Of a stretch of 64,000 nt of DNA, positions 42,162-50,606 are shown piece by piece. The position numbers and the translations under genes were made by a program. How positions within the stretch are numbered: position 1 is the first letter of the stretch; every line of letters begins with the position of its first letter. The DNA comes from Spartobacteria bacterium (GTDB taxonomy: Bacteria > Verrucomicrobiota > Verrucomicrobiia > Chthoniobacterales > Chthoniobacteraceae), in contig JAJPJG010000030.1 of the NCBI GenBank assembly GCA_021324395.1, positions 70,900-134,899 on the forward strand, given 5' to 3'. The notes beneath the pieces were generated by a model. It had not been told where the DNA came from, did no database searches, and saw nothing but the letters and a program-made list of their open reading frames with translations.

Positions 42162-43358
42162 ATGTCTCAAAAAATTCTCGTGATCGATGACAGTCTGGCG
42201 GCCTCGAAGGCTGCGGAGAGCGTGCTCGCGCAGAATTTCGGCAATGTGGATGTGCTGCTCGCGCAACGCGGCGGCGAGGGATTCGAGCGGTTCCTGGTAG
42301 CGCAGCCGGACTTGATTTTGCTGAATGAATCGCTGCCGGATATGGACGGCGAAGCGGTGTGCTACCGGCTGCTGAATGATCCGCTGACGGCGCGCGTGCC
42401 GGTGGTGGTGATGTCCTCCAATGGGCATGGCGACTTGCTCAAGGAGAAATACGCGAATGTGGTAAAGACGATTCCGAAGCCGGTGACGCCGGAGTCGCTG
42501 CTGTCGGTGGTGAGCACGCAACTGGCCCAGGTGAAGCCGCCGCCACATCCAGCAAGTTCGGTGCTGTTTCGCGATCCGTCGAAGGTTGTTTTCGCCGGTC
42601 ATACGGGATTTTTCTCGCTGCGCAATGCGCTCCAGATGGCTTACGGCGACAAGCTGACCGGAGTGCTGCGCGTGTTCATCAATCGCTTCCCGGTTGAATT
42701 GTTTTTTTCAAAAGGGCGGTTTCTTTTTGCCACCTCGCGCAATTTTCACCTCTACCTGCAAAATTCGCCGGTGATTTTGAATGCGACAAATTTGGGGACG
42801 GTCATGGATGGTCAGGCCAATCAGGGCGCGACCGGTTGCCCGCTGTTTTTATTCCTGGCGACGCGCAACGGTTTCCCGCACGACGACGTGGTGCAGATCA
42901 CGCGCGAGCACGGCCAGCGGCTGTTTAGTAATTTGTGGACGGCGGGCCGGATCAATTTCGAGTTCGCGGAGCTGACGGAGTTTCCAGACTTCGCGCGGAA
43001 CTTTCCGCCGGCCAACGAGGACCCGGACAACTGGGTGCTCGCCAGTTTGCGCTTCGTGCGGTTCGAGGCGCTCACGGCATCGCAACGGCCCGACCCGAAC
43101 GGCTCGCCGGCTTACACGCGCAAAGGCTACGAGCTGATCCAGAAGTTGAAGCTCAACGACGTGGAGGCGCGTTTCGCCACGGCGATCAACGGCTCCGAGC
43201 CGCTCCAGCAAATCGCGAAAAAGATCAACGTCCCGCTCAACGACGCACTGCTGATCGTGTTCCGCTTTCAGGCGCTGGAGATCATCGACTACTGGTCGTC
43301 GACAGTGCTTTCACTGCCGGTATCGCAGACGAATCCGTCGGGCGCGAAGGCAAGCTGA
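42162..43358 (+). CDS. Receiver-domain protein lacking the phosphorylation Asp, with PATAN/DUF4388-like C-terminus
   Basis: 398 residues from ATG 42162. Residues 1-125 are a receiver: VIDDS (acidic pair), VVVMSSN and KTIPKPVTP (Lys) are present, but the phosphoacceptor position in DLILLNESLPDMDG is Asn55. The remaining 270 residues include GDKLTGVLRVFINRFPVELF and KGRFLFATSRN, the opening of the PATAN/DUF4388 module linked to gliding and signalling. It may be a phosphorylation-independent pseudo-receiver. It stands alone 66 bases before nadA. A 240-bp gap with no visible feature precedes it. Confidence 0.8.
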   Translation: MSQKILVIDDSLAASKAAESVLAQNFGNVDVLLAQRGGEGFERFLVAQPDLILLNESLPDMDGEAVCYRLLNDPLTARVPVVVMSSNGHGDLLKEKYANVVKTIPKPVTPESLLSVVSTQLAQVKPPPHPASSVLFRDPSKVVFAGHTGFFSLRNALQMAYGDKLTGVLRVFINRFPVELFFSKGRFLFATSRNFHLYLQNSPVILNATNLGTVMDGQANQGATGCPLFLFLATRNGFPHDDVVQITREHGQRLFSNLWTAGRINFEFAELTEFPDFARNFPPANEDPDNWVLASLRFVRFEALTASQRPDPNGSPAYTRKGYELIQKLKLNDVEARFATAINGSEPLQQIAKKINVPLNDALLIVFRFQALEIIDYWSSTVLSLPVSQTNPSGAKAS

Positions 43359-43424
43359 CGCGTTCGCTTTTTCCCGCGCATCGGTGACAGAGCTGCGTCA
43401 CTGTGCGATATTTTTTCTCATCCT

Positions 43425-44363
43425 ATGCCTGTTGCCGGTGTTGATTTAGTCGAAGAAATCCTCGAGCTGAAGCGCGAGCGGAACGCTGTGATCCTCGCGC
43501 ACAATTATCAGGTAAAGGAAATCCAGGAGCTCGCCGATTTCGTCGGCGATTCGCTTGGCCTGAGCTACAAGGCGCGGGACACTGATGCGGATGTGATCGC
43601 GTTCTGCGGTGTGCATTTCATGGCGGAGACGGCGAAGATCGTGAACCCGACAAAGACGGTCGTTTTGCCCGATCTCGATGCCGGCTGCTCGCTGTCCGAT
43701 TCCTGCCCGCCGGAAAAACTAAAGGCATATCTCGAGCAGCACGCGGACAAAAACTACTACGTCATCGCTTACATCAACTGCAGCGCCGGCGTGAAAGCGC
43801 TAAGCGACGTGATTTGCACAAGCGGCAACGCCGTGAAAATCGTCCGGGCCGCGCCGGCGGATCGCAACATTCTCTTCGTTCCGGACCAGAACCTCGGCTC
43901 GTGGGTGATGGAGCAGACCGGGCGCAAAATGGAATTGTGGCGCGGGCATTGTTACGTCCACGTCGAGTTCACGCAAAACGCGATCAACCAGATCAAAGGC
44001 AAACATCCGGCCGCCGAGGTCGTCGCGCACCCGGAGTGCACGTTCGCCGTGCGGATGCTCGCCGACGAAGTTTGCTCGACGGAAAAAATGATCGACTACT
44101 GCCGCAAATCGCACGCGACGGAGTTCATTATCGTGACCGAATCGGGCATGCTCCACCGGCTTCGCCGCGAGGTGCCGGACAAGGTTTTCATTCCCGGCCC
44201 GACCGACGCCTGCGCGTGCGCCGACTGCCGTTTCATGAAAATGAACACGCTCGAGAAACTGCACGATTGCCTGCTGAATCTGGAGCCGCGCATCGAAATT
44301 CCCGAGTCGATCCGCGCCCGCGCCGAGTTGCCGATTCGCCGGATGCTCGAGCTAAGCAAATAG
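43425..44363 (+). CDS. nadA: Quinolinate synthase A
   Basis: 312 residues. Signatures: ILAHNYQVKEIQELADFVGD, FCGVHFMAETAKIV, DLDAGCSLSDSCP, then the [4Fe-4S] Cys candidates in YINCSAGVKALSD, VAHPECTFAVRML and PTDACACADCRFMKMNTLE. It condenses iminoaspartate with dihydroxyacetone phosphate to quinolinate, the start of NAD synthesis. No nadB or nadC is adjacent. The stop is followed by a dispersed repeat that merges with the next gene. Confidence 0.95.
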   Translation: MPVAGVDLVEEILELKRERNAVILAHNYQVKEIQELADFVGDSLGLSYKARDTDADVIAFCGVHFMAETAKIVNPTKTVVLPDLDAGCSLSDSCPPEKLKAYLEQHADKNYYVIAYINCSAGVKALSDVICTSGNAVKIVRAAPADRNILFVPDQNLGSWVMEQTGRKMELWRGHCYVHVEFTQNAINQIKGKHPAAEVVAHPECTFAVRMLADEVCSTEKMIDYCRKSHATEFIIVTESGMLHRLRREVPDKVFIPGPTDACACADCRFMKMNTLEKLHDCLLNLEPRIEIPESIRARAELPIRRMLELSK

Positions 44364-44370
44364 CGGCTAG

Positions 44371-44457
44371 GACAGAATGCAGAATTTCTGCTAAACCGTC
44401 GTGCGTGTTCCGCCGTGCCTCATTCCGCATTCTAAATTTTGCATTCTGCCTTTTGCT
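44371..44457. repeat. CATTC/GAATG dispersed repeat, copy 3
   Basis: Left arm ACAGAATGCAGAATTTCTGC, core with TTCCGCCGTGC, right arm CATTCCGCATTCTAAATTTT followed by GCATTCTGCC. It has the same layout as copies 1 and 2. The right half is read as the signal peptide of the lipoprotein that starts at 44405. Confidence 0.65.
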
Positions 44458-45226
44458 TTTTTCGTGCGCGAAAAAAGCGAGCGATCCCGTTGAGGCTGCG
44501 AACGCGTTTTTCGCGCTGCTGGGTAAAGGCGATACACACACGGCTTACGACAATGCGTCGTTTGCATTTCAAGCGCAGCAGAGCTACGGGAACTTTGACG
44601 CGACGGTGAAGGATCTCGGGCTGGCGGAAGTCGGCGCTGATTGGACGCGGCGCGTTATCAATGAAAAGGAAGCTGCGCTCGAGGGCGAGGCGACGAACAA
44701 ATCAGGGAAAAAGCTGCCCGTTTCCGTGAAGCTCGTGCAGGAATCCGGCGACTGGAAAATCTATTCGCTCAACGCGGGCGGCCACGGAAACATTACACCG
44801 ACGGAAAACAAATTCAGTCTCGTCGGCAAAGGCGCGGCGTTCACCGATGCGTTTAACAAGGATTTACCGACGCAAGCCGAGATCGTCGCGCTTGTCCGCG
44901 AGTCGCTGCTGAAATTCAACGAGGCAATCCAGAAAAAGAGTTTCGCCGATTTTTACGATTACGTCGCGGTTTCCTGGCAGTCGCAGCTTTCCGAAAAGCG
45001 GCTTCAGCGCGCGTTTCAGCCGTTCATCGATGCACAGGTGAATCTCGCCGACGTCGCGAAAGTCGAGCCGGTTTTCGACCAGCAGCCGCAGGTCAACTCG
45101 GAAGGGTTACTTGTCGCGAACGGTTATTTCCCGACGCAGCCATACCGAGTCGTATTTACGCTGAAATACACTTACGAATTGCCGAAGTGGAAGCTCTTCG
45201 GCATCGATGTGAACCTCGTTAAGTAG
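44405..45226 (+). CDS. Lipoprotein, unknown; signal peptide formed from a dispersed repeat
   Basis: 273 residues from GTG 44405, the first usable start. The signal SFRILNFAFCLLLFSC has a lipobox ending in Cys, so the protein should be lipid-anchored. The mature part has two similar-looking NTF2/DUF4864-like segments (AANAFFALLGKGDTHTAYD, later FNEAIQKKSFADFYDYVAVS). No catalytic motif is seen. The signal-coding bases coincide with the right arm of a dispersed repeat. The 3' end overlaps the fabD stop region by eight bases, convergently. Function unknown. Confidence 0.7.
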   Translation: MFRRASFRILNFAFCLLLFSCAKKASDPVEAANAFFALLGKGDTHTAYDNASFAFQAQQSYGNFDATVKDLGLAEVGADWTRRVINEKEAALEGEATNKSGKKLPVSVKLVQESGDWKIYSLNAGGHGNITPTENKFSLVGKGAAFTDAFNKDLPTQAEIVALVRESLLKFNEAIQKKSFADFYDYVAVSWQSQLSEKRLQRAFQPFIDAQVNLADVAKVEPVFDQQPQVNSEGLLVANGYFPTQPYRVVFTLKYTYELPKWKLFGIDVNLVK

Positions 45227-46160
45227 CGCTCGTTTTCAGCGCGACGAGCGCCGCGCTCAGCGATGTGGTGTCGCTAATCGAGATGACCGGAAAACCTTTG
45301 CGCGTGCGGTTCACGAGTCCGGCGAGCACGCCGCCCGGCCCGAGTTCGATGAACTGCTCGCAGCCTTCCGAGTCGATCAAATACTCGATCGATTCCGTCC
45401 AGCGCACGGTGCCCGTCACCTGCTCGCGCAGCGTGTCGCGGATTTGGTCCAGCTCGCTCACCGGCGTCGCATCGACGTTGCAAATTACCTTGAATTTCGG
45501 CGCGCCGATTTGCGTGAGTTGCAGCACTTCGCCGAGTTTTAAATAAGCCGAGCGCATCAGCCGCGAATGATACGCGCCCGCGACATTTAGCATCGTCGCG
45601 CGGCGCACGCCGGCTTCCTTCGCGAGCGAAACGGCGAGCGCGACTTTCGACGCTTCACCGGAGATTACGATTTGGCCGGGGCTATTGAGATTCGCCACGT
45701 CCACGTCGGTTTGTGCCGCAAGATCGCGCACTGCGTTTTCATCCGCGCCGATCATCGCCGCCATCGCGCCTTCGGTTGCATCGCAAGCTTCCTGCATGAA
45801 CTCCGCGCGTTGCGCGACGAGGCGCAGGCCGGTTTCAAAATCGAACGTTTCCGCCGCGGCGTGCGCGGTGAATTCGCCGAGCGACAAACCCGCCGCCGCA
45901 TGCACAGGAAAATCGCCGAGTTCCTGTCGCAGCGCCGCGAGGCACGCGACTCCGTGCACGTAAAGCGCGGGCTGGCAGTGGACAGTTTTCGTTAGCTCCT
46001 CGTCCGGTCCTTCAAAAGCGAGGCGGCTCAAGTCGCGCCCGAGAATCTCGTCGGCGCGGCGGAACAACTCCGCGGCCAGGGGATAATTCGCGGCGATGTC
46101 TTTGCCCATGCCGACGCTCTGCGCGCCTTGTCCTGCGAAAAGTAGTGCGGTCTTTTTCAT
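45219..46160 (-). CDS. fabD: Malonyl-CoA:ACP transacylase
   Basis: 313 residues from ATG 46160. Acyltransferase fold with LLFAGQGAQSVGMGKDI at the N-terminus, AAGLSLGEFTAHAAAE containing the nucleophile Ser93, the QRAEFMQEACDATEGAMAA region, and the catalytic His in NVAGAYHSRLM. It moves malonate from CoA to acyl carrier protein for fatty acid synthesis. It starts 11 bases after the glycerate kinase stop on the same strand. No other fab gene is next to it, although the enoyl reductase at 28.6 kb could serve the same pathway. Confidence 0.95.
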   Translation of the reverse strand: MKKTALLFAGQGAQSVGMGKDIAANYPLAAELFRRADEILGRDLSRLAFEGPDEELTKTVHCQPALYVHGVACLAALRQELGDFPVHAAAGLSLGEFTAHAAAETFDFETGLRLVAQRAEFMQEACDATEGAMAAMIGADENAVRDLAAQTDVDVANLNSPGQIVISGEASKVALAVSLAKEAGVRRATMLNVAGAYHSRLMRSAYLKLGEVLQLTQIGAPKFKVICNVDATPVSELDQIRDTLREQVTGTVRWTESIEYLIDSEGCEQFIELGPGGVLAGLVNRTRKGFPVISISDTTSLSAALVALKTSAT

Positions 46161-46171
46161 GAGAGGGGCCG

Positions 46172-47299
46172 TCATCCTGACAAATGAAAAAAGCGCGACA
46201 AGAGTTTTCCCGTGCGAATCGATTCCGCAGCACGCGCCGCGCATTTTTCCAAAAGTGCGGACGCATTTTGCATGGCTTCATCGAGCGGCATGTCGTGCTC
46301 GCGAATCGCAAGCGTCGCGTCAAACAACCCGCCGACTTGCGCCGCTTCATCGATCTCGCCGGCAAAGGCGAGGACCGGTTTGCCGTGTTTACGCGCGAGA
46401 GATGCAACGCCGGCGGGCGCTTTGCCTTCGAGTGTTTGCGCGTCGAGTTTTCCTTCGCCGGTGACGACGAGATCGCACGCGGTAATCGCATTTTCAAGAT
46501 GTAAAACTTCCGCAACCACATCGAACCCTGCGCGCATCTTCGCAGCGCAAAAGCTCAGCAGCCCAAAGCCGAGACCGCCTGCCGCGCCCGCGCCTGGAAC
46601 GTCCCGAAAATCGCAACCGAGATCCTCGGCGACGACGTCCGCGAGTTGCTCGAGCGACCATTCCAGCGTCTGCACCGTTTTTTCGTCCGCTCCTTTTTGC
46701 GGAGCAAACATGCGCGACGCACCGCGCCCGCCGAGCAGCGGATTGCGCACGTCGCACGCGGCGATGATTTTCGGCCAGTCGCGCTCGGCCGGGTGAATGT
46801 GCGTTAGCGCAAGCAGATTCGCGGGAATCGGATCGAGCGGCTCGCCGTCGCTCGTGACGAATTCGTAACCGAGCGCCGCCGCCAGGCCGATGCCGCCGTC
46901 GTTCGTCGCACTGCCGCCGAGGCCGACGAAAATTTTGCGCGCGTCGCGCTCGATCGCATCGCTGATCAACTCGCCGGTGCCGAATGTATTCGCGCGCATC
47001 GGATCGCGTTCATTCCGCGCGAGCCGCCACAAACCGGAAGCCACGCTCATCTCGATCACCGCCGTCGCCTCATCGATCCAGCCGTAGCGTGCGTCGATCG
47101 CGCGGCCGAGAGGATCGCGCACCATTTTCGTCGTCCACGTTTTCGCCAGCGCGTCGGCGAAACCTTCGCCGCCATCGGCGACCGGCACGCACGAAATTTG
47201 CGCGTTTATACAATCGCGAAAACCGTGCGCTATCGCGTTCGCGGCCTGCGCCGCAGTCAGCGAGCCTTTGAATTTATCCGGAGCGACAAGCACGCGCAT
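46172..47299 (-). CDS. glxK: Glycerate kinase
   Basis: 375 residues, the GlxK/GarK type. Landmarks: MRVLVAPDKFKGSLTAAQAA, VADGGEGFADALAKT, IFVGLGGSATNDGGIGLAAA, FRDVPGAGAAGGLGFGLLSF and DLVVTGEGKLDAQTLEGKAP. It phosphorylates glycerate (made from glyoxylate via tartronate semialdehyde) to 2-phosphoglycerate. With GlcD and GlcF elsewhere in the window this suggests glycolate use. A terminator-like hairpin lies on the same strand just upstream of its start. Confidence 0.95.
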   Translation of the reverse strand: MRVLVAPDKFKGSLTAAQAANAIAHGFRDCINAQISCVPVADGGEGFADALAKTWTTKMVRDPLGRAIDARYGWIDEATAVIEMSVASGLWRLARNERDPMRANTFGTGELISDAIERDARKIFVGLGGSATNDGGIGLAAALGYEFVTSDGEPLDPIPANLLALTHIHPAERDWPKIIAACDVRNPLLGGRGASRMFAPQKGADEKTVQTLEWSLEQLADVVAEDLGCDFRDVPGAGAAGGLGFGLLSFCAAKMRAGFDVVAEVLHLENAITACDLVVTGEGKLDAQTLEGKAPAGVASLARKHGKPVLAFAGEIDEAAQVGGLFDATLAIREHDMPLDEAMQNASALLEKCAARAAESIRTGKLLSRFFHLSG

Positions 47300-47324
47300 A
47301 AGTCCAAATCGTCGCGCGCGTTTT

Positions 47325-47379
47325 CAAATCGGTAAAAAGAAAAACGCCGCGAGGCCCACTGGTTCCATAGCCTCGCGGC
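47325..47379 (-). terminator. Terminator/attenuator-like hairpin upstream of glxK
   Basis: On the minus strand GCCGCGAGGC (47379-47370) pairs perfectly with GCCTCGCGGC (47355-47346) around a 14-base loop, then GTTTTTCTTTTTA follows. It begins about 30 bases upstream of the glxK start codon and no minus-strand gene precedes it closely. It could therefore be a leader attenuator for glxK or end an unseen small RNA. The upstream gap (47380-47569) shows no other clear element. Confidence 0.6.
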
Positions 47380-47569
47380 AACCCTTTATAGCCCTCACAA
47401 ATATATCGCGCGGCTTACGCTTTCCGCGTGAACGCATTTTGCCCGTGTTTTTGCACGAGTTGCTCCCGCGGCTTTTGCGGTTTCGCAAAATACGAGAAGC
47501 GTCGGGCAACGCGTGTGTCGCTCACTTGCGCCGTAGACACGAAACTGAATCCGGAAAGGAGACAAGCCA

Positions 47570-47866
47570 ATGAACGACCTTCTTACCACGCGTGAGCAAA
47601 CCGAGCTCAACCGCGAGCACGATGTCATGGCCGCCGCGCTCAGCGTCATGCTGCCGGGGGCCGGCCATTTCTACAAAGCGCAATACGGTGCCGGGCTGGC
47701 AATCCTGCTGATCGGCCTCCCGTTTTCGCTGTGGATGGGTATTCTGCTCAGCCTCGCCACGCTCGGACTCGGCCTGCTGCTGCCGGTTGCGTTCTGGGCG
47801 ATGGTCGCCACGAGCGCATACTTCGCCGAAGATCGCAGAAAGCACCACATCGCGAACGTGCTTTGA
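47570..47866 (+). CDS. Small membrane protein, TM2-like
   Basis: 98 residues with a strong Shine-Dalgarno (AAGGAG) 10 bases before the ATG. A hydrophilic start is followed by two or three hydrophobic helices, with the TM2-type motif MLPGAGHFYKAQYGAGLA before the first. The C-terminus is charged (EDRRKHHIANVL). TM2 proteins are common small envelope proteins of unclear role. It stands alone between glxK and the tRNA-Cys gene. Confidence 0.65.
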   Translation: MNDLLTTREQTELNREHDVMAAALSVMLPGAGHFYKAQYGAGLAILLIGLPFSLWMGILLSLATLGLGLLLPVAFWAMVATSAYFAEDRRKHHIANVL

Positions 47867-47915
47867 GCGGAGAAAGGGAGGAACGCGCAGAGGGAATTTG
47901 TCTCGCTGAGAAAAG

Positions 47916-47987
47916 AGGCGGGGGCGGGAATCGAACCCGCGAATAGAGGTTTTGCAGACCTCGGCCTTACCACTTGGCTACCCCGCC
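47916..47987 (-). tRNA. tRNA-Cys (GCA)
   Basis: On the minus strand the cloverleaf is complete: GGCGGGG/CCCCGCC acceptor stem, anticodon loop TCTGCAAAA with GCA, T-arm GCGGG-TTCGATT-CCCGC, and discriminator U73, which is the Cys identity base. CCA is not encoded. It is 72 bases long and lies in a gap between the small membrane protein and algH. Confidence 0.96.
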
Positions 47988-48113
47988 GGAGAGCCGCATA
48001 AGATGACGAACGCGCCGTGCGGATGCAAGCGCGTTTGCCGCGCGCGGGACGTTTTATTTGGGCAAAACCGAGCAAAACCTTGCGCTCGAATCGTCCCTCA
48101 TTAACGTAAGCTC

Positions 48114-48665
48114 GTGCGAGAATTCCCCAAATCTCTTGGCCTCGCGGGGTCGCTGCTCATCGCGCACCCGAATCTGCTCGACCCGAATTTCCGCCGGACG
48201 GTGCTTTATATTTCCGCTAACGATCCGCAGGATGGCTCGTTCGGTTTCGTCATCAACCGCACGACGGAAAAAACGGTTGCCGACTTTTTACCGGAGCAGG
48301 ATCTCGGCGTGCTTGGCGAGACCCCCGTGTTCATCGGCGGGCCGGTTTCGGGCGACCAGCTTACGTTCGCGTCGTTCACGTGGGAGGACGACGAAATCGA
48401 GTGCCGCACGCACCTCGCGATCGATGAAGCGCGCGAGATCGCGGTCGCTGATTTTTCGGCAGTGCGTGCGTTCATCGGCTACGCGGGCTGGAGCAAAGGC
48501 CAGCTCGAGGCGGAGCTCGCGCAAAAAGCGTGGCTCGTGCAAAAGCCCGATCGCGATTTGCTCGATCTCGAAAAGTGCAAGGAGATGTGGCCGACGATCA
48601 TGCGCGAACATGGCCCGTGGTTTCGCCTGCTTGCCGCCGCGCCGGACGATCCGTCGAAGAATTAA
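48114..48665 (+). CDS. AlgH/YqgE family protein (DUF179)
   Basis: 183 residues from GTG 48114. Family blocks: GSLLIAHPNLLDPNFRRTVL, GSFGFVINRTTEKTVADFL, VFIGGPVSGDQLTFA and FIGYAGWSKGQLEAELAQKA. The YqgE/AlgH fold is widespread; the role is still unclear (AlgH was named in alginate regulation). It lies 70 bases before ald with a small inverted repeat between them. Confidence 0.9.
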   Translation: MREFPKSLGLAGSLLIAHPNLLDPNFRRTVLYISANDPQDGSFGFVINRTTEKTVADFLPEQDLGVLGETPVFIGGPVSGDQLTFASFTWEDDEIECRTHLAIDEAREIAVADFSAVRAFIGYAGWSKGQLEAELAQKAWLVQKPDRDLLDLEKCKEMWPTIMREHGPWFRLLAAAPDDPSKN

Positions 48666-48734
48666 ATGAGCAAATCCCAACGGCCAATGAACCAATGGCC
48701 TCCGCCTTACTGTAGTCCTTAGTTACTTCCAAAA

Positions 48735-49835
48735 ATGATCATCGGCGTTCCCAAAGAAATTAAAGAACAGGAAAACCGCGTCGCGCTGTTGCCGTCGGCG
48801 ACTTATCAACTTGTTAAACGCGGGCACTCGGTTGTCGTCGAGCGGTCCGCCGGTGTCGGCTCGGGATATTCGGATGAAGATTACAAAAACGCGGGCGCGG
48901 AACTCGTCGACGGGCACGAGGAGGTCTTCGAGCGCGCGGATTTGGTCGTGAAGGTGAAGGAGCCGCTGCCCTCGGAGTATCCGTTGCTGCGGAGCGGACA
49001 GATTTTGTTCACGTATCTCCATCTCGCCGCGACCCGCAAATTGACGGACGCGCTGCTCGCATCGGGCGTGACGGCGATTGCTTATGAAACGGTCGAGGTG
49101 AATCGCCGTTTGCCGCTGCTCGAGCCTATGAGCGAAATCGCGGGACGTATGTCGATCATCGTCGGCGGTTATTTGCTCGCGAAACATTGCGGCGGCAAGG
49201 GTGTGCTGCTCGGCGGCGTTCCGGGTGTGTTGCCTGGGCGCGTCGTCGTGCTCGGCGGCGGAACTTCCGGCGTGAATGCCGCGCGCATGGCGACCGGGCT
49301 CGGCGCAGACGTGACGATTCTCGAAGTCGATGTCGAGCGAATGCGTTTTCTCGACATCACGATGCACACGGCGCACACGCTTTACTCGAGCGAAGCGCAC
49401 ATCATGGAGCTGCTGCCGAATGTCGATCTGCTTATCGGCGCGGTGCTGCTGCCGGGCGCAAAAGCGCCGAAGCTGATCAATCGCGAAATGCTGCGCTCGA
49501 TGAAACCCGGCAGCGTGTTTGTCGATATCGCGATCGACCAGGGCGGCTGCTCGGTGACATCGCATCCGACGACGCACGAAGACCCGACGTTCGTGGAGGA
49601 AAATGTCATGCATTATTGTGTCGCAAACATGCCGGCGGCGTATGCACGCACAGCGACACAGGCGTTAACAAACGTGACTTTTCGCTACATCGAGGCGCTA
49701 ACCGATTACGGACTCGAAGGCGCTTGCGAACGCGTGCCGGCGCTCGTTTCCGGCATCAACGTGATGAACGGTGTGCTGACGAGTCAACCGGTCGCCGCGG
49801 CGCACGGCCTGCCGTTTCACGCGCCGGCGATTTAA
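48735..49835 (+). CDS. ald: Alanine dehydrogenase
   Basis: 366 residues, standard length. N-terminal catalytic segment [20 protein letters not shown] with the substrate Arg/Lys, [15 protein letters not shown], the His region of [14 protein letters not shown], and the NAD-binding [20 protein letters not shown]. It interconverts L-alanine and pyruvate plus ammonia with NAD. Its 3' end overlaps the C-terminus of the pseudouridine synthase gene on the other strand by 80 bp. Confidence 0.95.
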   Translation: MIIGVPKEIKEQENRVALLPSATYQLVKRGHSVVVERSAGVGSGYSDEDYKNAGAELVDGHEEVFERADLVVKVKEPLPSEYPLLRSGQILFTYLHLAATRKLTDALLASGVTAIAYETVEVNRRLPLLEPMSEIAGRMSIIVGGYLLAKHCGGKGVLLGGVPGVLPGRVVVLGGGTSGVNAARMATGLGADVTILEVDVERMRFLDITMHTAHTLYSSEAHIMELLPNVDLLIGAVLLPGAKAPKLINREMLRSMKPGSVFVDIAIDQGGCSVTSHPTTHEDPTFVEENVMHYCVANMPAAYARTATQALTNVTFRYIEALTDYGLEGACERVPALVSGINVMNGVLTSQPVAAAHGLPFHAPAI

Positions 49836-50511
49836 GCGCGGCGACTTCCTTCGCGGTCAGGAAGCGCCACTCGCCCGGGCGCATTTCTCCGAGATGCAGC
49901 GAGCCGATGCGAAAGCGGACCAGCTCCTTCACTTCATAGCCGAGCGCGCGAAACATCAGGCGGATTTGTCGCTTTAATCCTTGTTTTAACACCACGCGTA
50001 TCACTGTCGGCGAAATCACACGCACCAACTCGGCCTTCGCGCGCCCGCCTTCAATGCGAACGCCTTTCAGCAATTTCTCGCGGGCTTCGCCTTCGAGGGG
50101 ACGGTCGAGCAGGACTTCGTATTCCTTTTCGATTTTAAAACGCGGATGCGTGAGGTGCAGCGAAAGCTCGCCATCATTCGTCAGAATCAGCAGCCCTTCG
50201 CTTTCCTTGTCGAGACGTCCGACGTGAAAAATGCGCGGCCAGCCTCGCGGCAACAGATCGAAAATCGTGCGGCGCTCATGCGTGTCAGCAGCGGTGCAGA
50301 GATAACCGCGCGGCTTGTTGATCAAGACGTAGAGAAGCTTTTCGGCGACCGCGCGCTTGCCGTTCACCTTCACAAAATCGTCGTCGCTGACTTCGGTGGC
50401 GAGATTTGTGCAAACCTGGCCGTTGATCGTGACACGGGCGGTGCGGATGAGTTCTTCACAGCCGCGACGCGAGCCGAAGCCGGCGGAGGCGAGGTAACGA
50501 TTGAGACGCAT
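49756..50511 (-). CDS. RsuA/RluB-family rRNA pseudouridine synthase
   Basis: 251 residues from ATG 50511. An S4 RNA-binding domain (MRLNRYLASAGFGSRRGCEE) is followed by the catalytic domain with FHVGRLDKESEGLLILTNDG carrying the catalytic Asp, and LKQGLKRQIRLMFRALGYEV. It isomerises uridine in rRNA (RsuA, RluB, RluE or RluF; the exact site is not decidable). The last 25 or so residues ([20 protein letters not shown]) are encoded antisense to the end of ald and look non-conserved. Its start faces rex with 95 bp between. Confidence 0.9.
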   Translation of the reverse strand: MRLNRYLASAGFGSRRGCEELIRTARVTINGQVCTNLATEVSDDDFVKVNGKRAVAEKLLYVLINKPRGYLCTAADTHERRTIFDLLPRGWPRIFHVGRLDKESEGLLILTNDGELSLHLTHPRFKIEKEYEVLLDRPLEGEAREKLLKGVRIEGGRAKAELVRVISPTVIRVVLKQGLKRQIRLMFRALGYEVKELVRFRIGSLHLGEMRPGEWRFLTAKEVAALKSPARETAGRAPRRPVDSSAHRSSR

Positions 50512-50606
50512 CGCGCCACCATGCACCTGTCGCGTTTGTAACACAACTGGCACTTGCGCTTTTTCGAGAAATCCTTCAACTTCCCGCGCAAGTTATTTTT
50601 CACAAA

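Noticed and set aside
48682..48700. Inverted repeat GGCCA...TGGCC before ald
   Set aside because: Five-base arms are short, no T-run follows, and such matches are expected by chance in GC-rich DNA.
50595..50606. Rex operator upstream of rex
   Set aside because: Only the half-site TTCACAA is present; the expected TTGTGAA partner at the proper spacing is missing.
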